Source of the DNA: Bacteroidales bacterium UBA5349
GTDB lineage: Bacteria; Bacteroidota; Bacteroidia; Bacteroidales; Tenuifilaceae
NCBI GenBank assembly: GCA_002410065.1
Contig: DHQB01000006.1
Span: forward strand, 65,313 to 129,312
Reading direction: 5' to 3'
Length of the DNA: 64,000 nt
Both the position numbers and the translations under genes were made by a program. Positions 55,501 to 62,539 of the stretch are shown one piece after another. The notes beneath the pieces are model-generated. The model did no database searches and had not been told where the DNA came from. It saw only the letters and a program-made list of their open reading frames with translations. Position 1 is the first letter of the stretch; each line of letters begins with the position of its first letter.

Positions 55501-58231
55501 TTATAACATTATCCTCTGCTAAAGCAGTCCATACCTTAAAGGAATAGATTTTTGTCATGGACATGTATGCCTTCTTCTTAAATGTAAAGTCTACAGTTGC
55601 ATTGCGGGGTAGCTCTTCTGCAAGTATTATGGTATCGCGGTTAACACCTCCATTGTTTAGCGTGTAAACAACCGGAATCTTATCCCCAATGCTATAGGTG
55701 TATTCCCCGTAGTTCTTTGCGGATACTCTAAGGCTTTCTGATGATGTCAAATGGCATCCCGAAACAGGACTGTGCATTGCCACAATACCTAGATCGTAAA
55801 GAGGTATTGCTGCGGCTACAATTACTTTAGATCGCTCCCCTACAATTGACTCAGAATCTATACGAGCCCGAACTGTCATGAAAACCTTTTTGTTTGTTTC
55901 CAAATTTTCAAAAGTGTACTCATTGGTTGTTACATTACCCATTAATACCAACTCAGCATTCTCAACCTTAAATACGTCATATGAAGAGGCCTCTTCTACT
56001 AAATCCCAGGTTAAAGTAACCTTTTCATAACCTGCAATACCTTTTAGGTTTTTAGGGGTTTGAAGAATAGAGAATTGCTTTGAAAGAATCTGATTCTCAT
56101 TAATCTGTAGGCGAATAAAGGCATTGGCTGTAGAAGCTTCGGGGACAGTAAAATTTACTCCACCATCAGAGAGATTTACTGAACTAATCGTAGTCCAAGA
56201 AGCACCATTATCAATAGATATTTCTGCAGTACAATCGCCAGAACCTGGTGCCGCATTACTCCACGTTAAACGCTCAACTTCACCTGGGTTAAGAACAACT
56301 CCATCAAATGGGAATACAATAGTAGGCTCCTTTTGCTCAAACCAATAGGTAATTACAAAATCCTGAGCACCCATTGGAATATTAACTCCCTCTATCTTTA
56401 CAGTATAATCACCACCAATGGGGCTGTCAATTGCAACTTGCTTTATGTTTTCCCAAGCCGCATTACCTTTTGTTGCAGGAGCATTCGGATTTTGAGGATC
56501 TAATTTCCATGGCAAATAAGTGTTCCCATTAGCAATAACTGAAATGTTTATTTTGCTCACAATTGCCTGCTGAGCCATAACCGATCCTTCCTTGTCTGTA
56601 TAGGTTAGCAGAACACGAAGTTCGGATAAGTTAGCCGGAACATTTATTGTAAATTCTTTTTCGCCCCCCGTATTAATATTGTTCTCGAAATAGTATTTAT
56701 TGGCAATTACCTCAGCAGACTTTAGCCCATCGATAATACCAAAACCATACTTATAGTCGGGTCCAATATTACCTTTATCGCGTGCAGTGTTACATACAAT
56801 AGCCTTTAAAAGTGCTCCTGATGGATAATTGCCATTATTCTCTTGCTTAAACTGTTGTTGCAACAGAGATAAAGTTCCCACAACCCCTGGAGTTGACATT
56901 GATGTTCCTTGAAGACTATAGTAGTCATTTACACCAACAGTAGAATTTACATCAACCCCAACGGCGGATACATGAGGGACCAAACGTCCATCGTAGGTTG
57001 GACCAAAACTACTGAAATCGCTCATTTTATCGGCTCTATCAACGGCACCAACAAAAAGTACGTTTTTCATAGTCCACAACGCTGTGTGAAAACCTCCTGG
57101 GCAAACATCCTGATCATTTCCGTTGGCAAAAACATGCAGTAGATATGGGTTTTCCTTCATATTCTTATCGAAACCTCGCGCTGAGGAAAGATATGGGAAA
57201 TGGTTTTCACACCATAAAGGGTTAATAACATATCCCCACGAGTTATTTGAAAGCCTAACTCCCTCATTATAGGCTGTAGTCATTTCTTGAACAATAGCAG
57301 TTTCTTCTTTCTGGAAATCTGAAGCCCAAAGAGTTGCCTCGGGAGCCATTCCCTCCATTTTAGGGTCTAATAAACCTTTGCCAAGAATAGTTCCGGCAAC
57401 GTGAGTTGAATGATAATCTGTAGGTTGAGAAGTATGGTTATTTATTCTTCCGTTTAAATCCTCGTGCACTCCAACCTGACCACCATCCCACATTCCAACA
57501 ATAATTCCCTCTCCATTAAGAGAAAGGTTCATGGATGTGTTGTTTCGCAAAGGATATACTCGATGGCTAACCCTACCTGGCTTATTCTTTAACTCCTTTG
57601 GCGGAGCAGCCAATTCAATAAACCTAACCCAAGGGTTTTCAGCTAGTTCAACAACCTTAAAGTCTGATATTTTAACACTAAATTGCGTACCATCCTCTGT
57701 TTTGCTAATCACTTCTATTTCGTTCTTATTAAAGAACTTTATCGCTTCGGTTGATGCCTCGGGAGCGGTAAGTACGGTTACAAAAACAAAACCAAGCTCT
57801 GGCGACGCATACAATGGAATTTTCCCTGAAGTAATTGCAGGATCAACCTTATATTGTGAAGGTAAATTAAAAAATTTAGCAGAACCATTTTCAGTAAACT
57901 CCGAGAGTGTGTGAGCTTTACTCAAGCCCCTCATCCCTACATAGTATGTATTATCTGGTATATAATCAATTATTTCAACTCCCTCTGCATTAAGTTTTGC
58001 AATATCCGAAACGCTTAACGGATTTGTGAACTGAACATATCCATACTGCTTTTTATTCTTTGAAACAAAAAAATCTGCCTGAGAAGGTACAGACTTAGCG
58101 TCAGTATTGGAAGGAATAAAACTTCCAGAACGTAAATGAACTGTTTGTGCAGCACTATTATCTAGCTGGCCATAACTAACAAAAAACGATGCCAGAAAAA
58201 ATGCAATAGTAAGTAAATAGAGTTTTTTCAT
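52562..58231 (-). CDS. Subtilisin-type (S8) protease with T9SS sorting domain
   Basis: 1889 residues, signal peptide about 1-21. After an N-terminal propeptide-like region (to about 220), the S8 catalytic triad is visible: Asp in VGMWDGGQVGVHEDL (about 247), His in DYHSTHVAGTI (about 277) and Ser in GTSMSTPGVVG (about 446). Beyond it lie a P/jelly-roll-like region, an FN3 segment near 730-790 (TLTWDLVEEASSYDVFKV), choice-of-anchor J modules with CARDB-like segments, a GEVED domain (WIDFNRDGYLSDEELVFE ... FGETEDYIIEI, about 1300-1390) and a C-terminal T9SS type A sorting domain (SVYPNPGKGLFNVVLPNG). An exported protease, probably cell-surface, that may process host or environmental protein or its neighbours. 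30 nt after the small lipoprotein gene. Confidence 0.92.
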   Translation of the reverse strand: MKKLYLLTIAFFLASFFVSYGQLDNSAAQTVHLRSGSFIPSNTDAKSVPSQADFFVSKNKKQYGYVQFTNPLSVSDIAKLNAEGVEIIDYIPDNTYYVGMRGLSKAHTLSEFTENGSAKFFNLPSQYKVDPAITSGKIPLYASPELGFVFVTVLTAPEASTEAIKFFNKNEIEVISKTEDGTQFSVKISDFKVVELAENPWVRFIELAAPPKELKNKPGRVSHRVYPLRNNTSMNLSLNGEGIIVGMWDGGQVGVHEDLNGRINNHTSQPTDYHSTHVAGTILGKGLLDPKMEGMAPEATLWASDFQKEETAIVQEMTTAYNEGVRLSNNSWGYVINPLWCENHFPYLSSARGFDKNMKENPYLLHVFANGNDQDVCPGGFHTALWTMKNVLFVGAVDRADKMSDFSSFGPTYDGRLVPHVSAVGVDVNSTVGVNDYYSLQGTSMSTPGVVGTLSLLQQQFKQENNGNYPSGALLKAIVCNTARDKGNIGPDYKYGFGIIDGLKSAEVIANKYYFENNINTGGEKEFTINVPANLSELRVLLTYTDKEGSVMAQQAIVSKINISVIANGNTYLPWKLDPQNPNAPATKGNAAWENIKQVAIDSPIGGDYTVKIEGVNIPMGAQDFVITYWFEQKEPTIVFPFDGVVLNPGEVERLTWSNAAPGSGDCTAEISIDNGASWTTISSVNLSDGGVNFTVPEASTANAFIRLQINENQILSKQFSILQTPKNLKGIAGYEKVTLTWDLVEEASSYDVFKVENAELVLMGNVTTNEYTFENLETNKKVFMTVRARIDSESIVGERSKVIVAAAIPLYDLGIVAMHSPVSGCHLTSSESLRVSAKNYGEYTYSIGDKIPVVYTLNNGGVNRDTIILAEELPRNATVDFTFKKKAYMSMTKIYSFKVWTALAEDNVITTNDTLNRRVEHYNPISTFPYKQSFDGMPDLQNQIINTVFDPVYLAGGWDNDHENDDFEWWPNANQTLIDGTGPSADHTSGEGKYLYTESSFLEGQVGELYLHSPCFDLSSIAKPTMYFWFHAYSETLEMGSLHLDAYIYGNDEWLLDIMPAIVGSQGDKWQLRIVDLIDFRYLGSVKFRFRVVTSTTEHNAFAIDDFKIADRYTNDLSTISISPSTGERILTADEFINIELVNYGKSALAEATSIPIGFSINDTLTVNENYVLPADFNFADTIAISFNHKVNLEGLDKRFSIDAWVAMPNDGDRFNDSIIRHSMQTYTEVWSKCFAGVSPTGIGNFYFNGIHESQSIRNYGTVCGGDSGLDGYSLISNQRSVVYREHDYDMGVQAIIVPDYWTWPSFGQFLKVWIDFNRDGYLSDEELVFENDSRSLLFEEATIHIPVDAELGPTRMRVRSSYHANEIMGTDAANGVIRFGETEDYIIEIRDFPKVDLEVVSLTTPASQVGLGINEKLFVNLRTLGSNPLAMGTQLPFQISINGDEGQEVNAITTQLYNTGDSFSVELPNSFDFSEVGSYRVSVINVLEADTDPVNDTTFAVITNMKKVSAANYFEDFENDVQGWWDGSALPEAVWEHGKPNKSSLNAAYSGDNVWVTKLTGEYPAETEAILYSPVLDFTSTTNPYLNIMLNIKTEEAFDGMILEASVNGEVWTKVNGGDALYNYKTTQQSWDLGAPWWSGFSAGWKQFGVSLSNYVGESNVMFRFKFRSDIYVNDEGISIDNFAITESQPNVRVRNLISPVSTAGSLSGAEKVSFTIENIGNTVIPSNEKIVIGKTFNGETTKHNHRLTKPIRTGEQYLATIPATVDMSAGGVYFITVFVEMDDDIDNADNSKEFTVESVISGVDNESGSELSVYPNPGKGLFNVVLPNGHPTLSWKVFAVTGNVLSQGIFTGNSTDQIDLTNFAPGSYLLQVYDNSFNQVVKLIVY

Positions 58232-58261
58232 GCTAAAGAATTTATTTATTAAAGTTTCATG

Positions 58262-58639
58262 TTAATAACGATATTGAAGAAAAACATAAGGCTTCTCTAT
58301 ATTTGAGTCTCCCTTCTGGTCATGGTATGGGGTGAATTGTGTTTTACTGTAGCCTTCTTGGTTACCATCCTGTAAAATAACATTATAGGGTCTCCGGATT
58401 GGTGTACTTTCATTACTACTGTCTATTGAAGCATCATGCTTAATTAACATAATACTATCTAAACTGTTAGGTTTTAAAGTATGAACGTTGCGGTTAAACT
58501 TTAAACCAAAATAATGTTCCAGAGATAATGAGTCTCTTAATTCTTCTTTACCCGCAATGTCAGAGGAGCATGATTTGCCGCAAGCCTGACATATAATTAC
58601 AAAAGCAAAGAGATAGATAAAAGCAAGGAAATTTTTCAT
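58262..58639 (-). CDS. Small lipoprotein of unknown function
   Basis: 125 residues. The signal peptide (MKNFLAFIYLFAFVIICQAC) ends in a lipobox-like CQAC with Cys about 20, so it is probably a lipoprotein. Cysteines just after it (GKSCSS) are notable. The rest is polar with no domain that I recognise. It starts after an array of 11-bp repeats and is followed after 30 nt by the S8 protease gene, so the two are probably co-transcribed; a role in protease secretion, inhibition or anchoring is possible but unproven. Confidence 0.7.
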   Translation of the reverse strand: MKNFLAFIYLFAFVIICQACGKSCSSDIAGKEELRDSLSLEHYFGLKFNRNVHTLKPNSLDSIMLIKHDASIDSSNESTPIRRPYNVILQDGNQEGYSKTQFTPYHDQKGDSNIEKPYVFLQYRY

Positions 58640-58705
58640 TCAGCTGATTTTTAAAAGTCAATATCCAGCTGTAATTATAATTAAGAATTCTCAAAACTCT
58701 GGGCG

Positions 58706-58760
58706 CAAAAACCCTACAAATGCCCCCTATAGTAGAAACAAATACCCTACACCCCTAATT
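58706..58760. repeat. 11-bp phased repeats upstream of the lipoprotein-S8 protease operon
   Basis: CAAAAACCCTA (58706), CAAATGCCCCCTA (58717), CAAATACCCTA (58739) and CACCCCTAATT (58750) start 11, 22 and 11 bp apart, i.e. on one face of the helix with one position (58728) skipped. They lie in the 162-nt gap between the regulator gene's stop codon and the lipoprotein start. A multi-site operator for a DNA-binding regulator is the simplest reading. Confidence 0.6.
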
Positions 58761-58801
58761 TACTGTCTAGTAATCTGGCAATTACGGTAAAGCGCAATTA
58801 T

Positions 58802-60487
58802 CTAAAAGGAAAGTATGAAAGAGACTAAATCTTCGTCTTTATCTAAAGAAAGTTTGGTTTTAATCCTGCTGCGAGCTTTTTCAACGCCCTTTGTTGTAAT
58901 ATTTAACAGGTTTGCAATCTCTTTTATTGATATGTTGATACGGATATATGCACATTGCTTAAGTTCCTTTTGGGTTAGATTTGGAAACTGATCAAGTAAC
59001 CTTTCAAAAAAGCGTGGATGTACCCTATCAAAGTGCATTGTAAAATCCTCCCAATCTTTATCTAGGTTTAAAGATTGGTCAATTAATCGTCCAACTTCTG
59101 TAACAGTATTCCTATTATTACCTGAATAGGTTAAGGTTTGAATCTGATCCTTAAGCTTAGACAAAACTTCGTTCTTTTGCACCATTTGCATAGTAAGTGA
59201 TGCAAGATCTCTATTCTTTGAAGCAATCTTATCCTCATATTCATGCTTCTGCTTTATTTTCAAAAGTTCTAACCTCTCATAGTCTTTCTGCTGACTCTCA
59301 AGCTGCATTTCAACTAGCTGTTGCTCCTTTAACATAAGTTCAAGGGACTGTTTTGCTGTGCGACTTCTAATAAGAAAAATGTAGACACCAAAAACTAAAA
59401 GTAAAAATGAAGCACCAAACAGTACTATATAAAGTCTTTTCCGGCTTTGCACAACCTCAAAGTTCTTTTGTAATAACTGCAAAACTTGATCTTTTTTCTC
59501 CAATTCATTAAGTACTTGAAGATTTGCCATTCGCTCACTACTTTGTATCTTAATAATCTCATCTTTCAATTCAGAGTATTTTATGTAATACTCTAGGGCT
59601 TGCTTATATTTTCCTAGGGCCTCATAATACTCATAGAATATGTGATAGTTTTTTACCAGCTGAGGTTTTGCTTTTAATTCTTTACTTAATTGGAAACTTT
59701 GGTTTATTGCAGTGAGAGCTTTGTCGTATTCACCTATAAATATATAAAGTTTGGCTATATTATTAAGAATAGCTGCTGAAGCTCCTTTATTTTTTGACTT
59801 GTTGTTTAACTCTAATGATAACAAAAAAATGTTAAGTGCATTTTTATGCTGACCAATGGCAGCATAACAAATACCCATATTATTATATATAGCAGAGGTC
59901 AACTCATCATTTTCAAGTTTTTTGCTAATTTCCAAAGCCTTATTAAAATATTTAAGAGTAACATCAATGCTATTGGCCGCAAAGTTACAAATACCTAAAC
60001 TTACCAATGCCTTGGCCTTACCAACCATATCCCCCACTTTTTCACTAAGCTCCAATGCTTTAGTATGAAAATCAATTGCTTTATCGATATTTCCAATCTC
60101 TCTAAAGCATAACCCCAAATTATTTTGGGATCGAACAATACCATAGTTATCCTTAATCTCCTCAAACACACTAAGTGCCTGCAACTGATACTCTACAGAT
60201 TTTTCAAACTCACCTAAACTAAACTGATTCTCAGCTATGTAGTTAAGTGCATTGGCTTTACCTTTGGAATAATTTAATTGCTCACTTAAGCGCAGAGCCT
60301 CCATTCCATATACTACACCCTTATCAGGAGATTCATTGCTACTTATCTGTGACAAACTATTCAGTAAATCAACCTTCTGCTCTTTACTAGCCTTAGTAAG
60401 TAGTGTTGCAAGGCTGTCAACCTTTTGCTGGTAGGGTAATGTTGCATACAGAAAAATAAGTAACATTGAAGTAAAGAAATGTCCCAT
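58802..60487 (-). CDS. Membrane-bound TPR regulator with LuxR-type HTH
   Basis: About 561 residues from the ATG at 60485-60487 (MGHFFTSMLLIFLYATLPYQQ, a signal peptide-like start); a start 11 codons upstream is possible. Tetratricopeptide repeats of 40 residues fill about 40-310 (e.g. GIVRSQNNLGLCFREIGNIDKAIDFHTKALEL). A membrane segment lies near 360-380 (LYIVLFGASFLLLVFGVYIFLI), then a Gln/Glu/Lys-rich coiled coil (about 385-460), and a C-terminal LuxR/GerE-like HTH (LTQKELKQCAYIRINISIKEIANLLNITTKGVEKARSRIKTKL). Periplasmic sensing with cytoplasmic DNA binding is the expected one-component layout. It lies directly upstream of the S8 protease operon and is a candidate regulator of it. Confidence 0.85.
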   Translation of the reverse strand: MGHFFTSMLLIFLYATLPYQQKVDSLATLLTKASKEQKVDLLNSLSQISSNESPDKGVVYGMEALRLSEQLNYSKGKANALNYIAENQFSLGEFEKSVEYQLQALSVFEEIKDNYGIVRSQNNLGLCFREIGNIDKAIDFHTKALELSEKVGDMVGKAKALVSLGICNFAANSIDVTLKYFNKALEISKKLENDELTSAIYNNMGICYAAIGQHKNALNIFLLSLELNNKSKNKGASAAILNNIAKLYIFIGEYDKALTAINQSFQLSKELKAKPQLVKNYHIFYEYYEALGKYKQALEYYIKYSELKDEIIKIQSSERMANLQVLNELEKKDQVLQLLQKNFEVVQSRKRLYIVLFGASFLLLVFGVYIFLIRSRTAKQSLELMLKEQQLVEMQLESQQKDYERLELLKIKQKHEYEDKIASKNRDLASLTMQMVQKNEVLSKLKDQIQTLTYSGNNRNTVTEVGRLIDQSLNLDKDWEDFTMHFDRVHPRFFERLLDQFPNLTQKELKQCAYIRINISIKEIANLLNITTKGVEKARSRIKTKLSLDKDEDLVSFILSF

Positions 60488-60636
60488 ATACCGAAAGTTA
60501 GTAGCACTACTTAACTGCAAAAAATACGAACTAAAAGTAATAACTACAGATATTAAATCGAATACTATTTAAGCAATTCTAGGTTTTACGAAAAAGGGTA
60601 TAATGAGTTAACAAGAGAAACCTTTTTGAGTTCAAA

Positions 60637-61155
60637 TTAATAAAAAAATTCATTTACCTCTTTCTTCAAAAAATCAATTGCTCGGGCAGTTGGGTGATTG
60701 TCGAGTTCAACCAAACCATCAAGAATGGACTTGCTAAGCACAAAAGCAGGCTGTTTACCCTCAACATTATCAGAACTTGTATTGATGAGTTTAACTACGT
60801 TATCCTTTGCGTTTTTTATAATCCCCCAAGCTTTAGGGCTAATGTAAATCTGTTGTGAGAGGTTATGCTCCCATTCACTACGTATATTCGACAGGAGAGC
60901 TGATTGTAACATTTGTGCAGTCATTCCGGGCTGGTTAACCCTAACCAGCAATGAATCGGGCGAAATGCGCTCAAGAAATAGTACTATACGCTCATATGCT
61001 TGCAGCCGAATAGGTGTAGTAATTTTTTTGCTGTTTACATTTAGCTCTGTTTTTCTTCTATTTGCCTCTTCGCGCAATAAACGCTCAATAGCTAAATATC
61101 CTGCTAAAAAAACTAGTAGTGCAGGAATGGTAATCTTAAGTATTTCTGAAAGCAT
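60637..61155 (-). CDS. Membrane-anchored protein of unknown function
   Basis: 172 residues. An N-terminal membrane segment (about 5-25, ILKITIPALLVFLAGYLAIE) is followed by a charged linker (RLLREEANRRKTELNVNSKKITTPIRLQ) and a soluble helical domain with YERIVLFLERISPDSLLVRV, LSNIRSEWEHNLSQQIYISPKAW and a C-terminal helix (TARAIDFLKKEVNEFF). The same architecture is common in Bacteroidota, where it has only a DUF-type name; no function is known. It is a single-gene unit divergent from the aminotransferase gene. Confidence 0.75.
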   Translation of the reverse strand: MLSEILKITIPALLVFLAGYLAIERLLREEANRRKTELNVNSKKITTPIRLQAYERIVLFLERISPDSLLVRVNQPGMTAQMLQSALLSNIRSEWEHNLSQQIYISPKAWGIIKNAKDNVVKLINTSSDNVEGKQPAFVLSKSILDGLVELDNHPTARAIDFLKKEVNEFFY

Positions 61156-61272
61156 AGCGTACTATATTAATTAACACATTGAATTGAATACAAAATATAT
61201 ATAACTTTGGTGCTTAAAATTAAGAAATAACTTTAAACACACCTTAACTTATACCTAAATATATCAGTAATT

Positions 61273-62466
61273 ATGGAAAACGTATCGAACAGAGTTAATC
61301 AGCTGGCGGCTTCCGAAACGCTAGCGATGTCGCAAAAAAGCCGTGAGCTAAAAGCTCTGGGTCATAATGTAATAAACCTTAGCGTAGGTGAGCCCGATTT
61401 TCACACTCCTGATTTTGTGAAAGATGCAGCAAAAAAAGCGATAACCGATAACATTACTTTTTACTCTCCAGTTCCTGGTTTCCCTGAACTATTAGAAGCA
61501 ATATCAAAAAAACTAAAGCGTGAGAATAACCTCATCTATTCTACTGATCAAATAGTGGTTTCTGGAGGTGCAAAGCACACTCTATCCAATGTGCTAATGA
61601 CGCTGATTAACCCTGGTGATGAAGTGATAATACCTGCACCCTATTGGGTTAGCTACGTTGAACTAGTAAAACTTGTAGAAGGAAAGAGTGTGGTTATTTC
61701 CACATCGCTTGAAAGCGATTTTAAGATTTCACCAAAACAGTTGGAGAATGCTATAACCCCAAAAACTAAGGTGCTGATGATTTGTTCGCCATCAAACCCA
61801 ACGGGTAGTATTTACACAAAACAAGAATTGAAAGCCTTTGCAGACGTTCTTGAAAAGCATCCAAATATTTACATAATATCCGATGAGATATACGAACACA
61901 TAAACTACATAGGTAAGCACGAGAGCATTGCTCAGTTTGAAAGCATTGCTGATAGGGTGATTGTTGTAAATGGCGTATCAAAAGGTTATGCAATGACCGG
62001 TTGGCGTATTGGCTACTGTGCTGCACCTAAGTGGATTACAAAGGCTTGCCAAAAACTTCAAGGGCAAATGACATCAGGCACATGCTCAATAGCGCAAAAA
62101 GCGGCCATTGCAGCCATTAACTCCGATGCCTCATACCCAAAAATGATGCGCGAAGCTTTTATGAAAAGACGGGATGTGGTGATTGAAAGGCTTAAAAAAA
62201 TACCTGGATTTAAAACAAATGTACCAGAAGGGGCATTCTATATTTTTACAGAAGTATCGCACTTTATGGGAAAAAAACATGGCGAAAAGGTTATTGAGAA
62301 CTCTGCCGATTTATGCATGTATTTGCTAAACAACGCATTTGTTGCCACTGTACCAGGTAGTGCATTTGGAGCAGAAAACTATATCCGATTCTCATACGCT
62401 GCATCAGAAGCTGAACTACTGGATGCCCTTAACCGGATTGAAAAAGCAGTTGCTGACCTAAGATAA
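61273..62466 (+). CDS. Pyridoxal phosphate-dependent aspartate-type aminotransferase
   Basis: 397 residues, class I fold type I aminotransferase (AAT subgroup Ib-like, related to AspC/AspB of thermophiles and Bacillus). Conserved features are INLSVGEPDFHTPDFVKDAA near the start, ICSPSNPTGSIYTKQELKAFADV (about 165-187), the ISDEIYEHINY region with the PLP-contacting Asp and Tyr, the Schiff-base Lys in NGVSKGYAMTGWRIGYCA (about 237), and the substrate-binding Arg near the C-terminus (YIRFSYAASEAEL). It should transfer amino groups between aspartate and 2-oxoglutarate; other amino donors are possible. A terminator follows. Confidence 0.93.
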   Translation: MENVSNRVNQLAASETLAMSQKSRELKALGHNVINLSVGEPDFHTPDFVKDAAKKAITDNITFYSPVPGFPELLEAISKKLKRENNLIYSTDQIVVSGGAKHTLSNVLMTLINPGDEVIIPAPYWVSYVELVKLVEGKSVVISTSLESDFKISPKQLENAITPKTKVLMICSPSNPTGSIYTKQELKAFADVLEKHPNIYIISDEIYEHINYIGKHESIAQFESIADRVIVVNGVSKGYAMTGWRIGYCAAPKWITKACQKLQGQMTSGTCSIAQKAAIAAINSDASYPKMMREAFMKRRDVVIERLKKIPGFKTNVPEGAFYIFTEVSHFMGKKHGEKVIENSADLCMYLLNNAFVATVPGSAFGAENYIRFSYAASEAELLDALNRIEKAVADLR

Positions 62467-62484
62467 CAAGACATTGATTAAAGC

Positions 62485-62524
62485 AAAAAGTGCGAACCCA
62501 AAATATGGCTTCGCACTTTTTTTG
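62485..62524. terminator. Bidirectional terminator after the aminotransferase gene
   Basis: AAAAAGTGCGAA (62485-62496) pairs with TTCGCACTTTTT (62510-62521) over a 13-nt loop, with T-run after and A-run before. It also serves the convergent minus-strand gene ending at 62540. Confidence 0.85.
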
Positions 62525-62539
62525 ATATAGAGCTATTGC

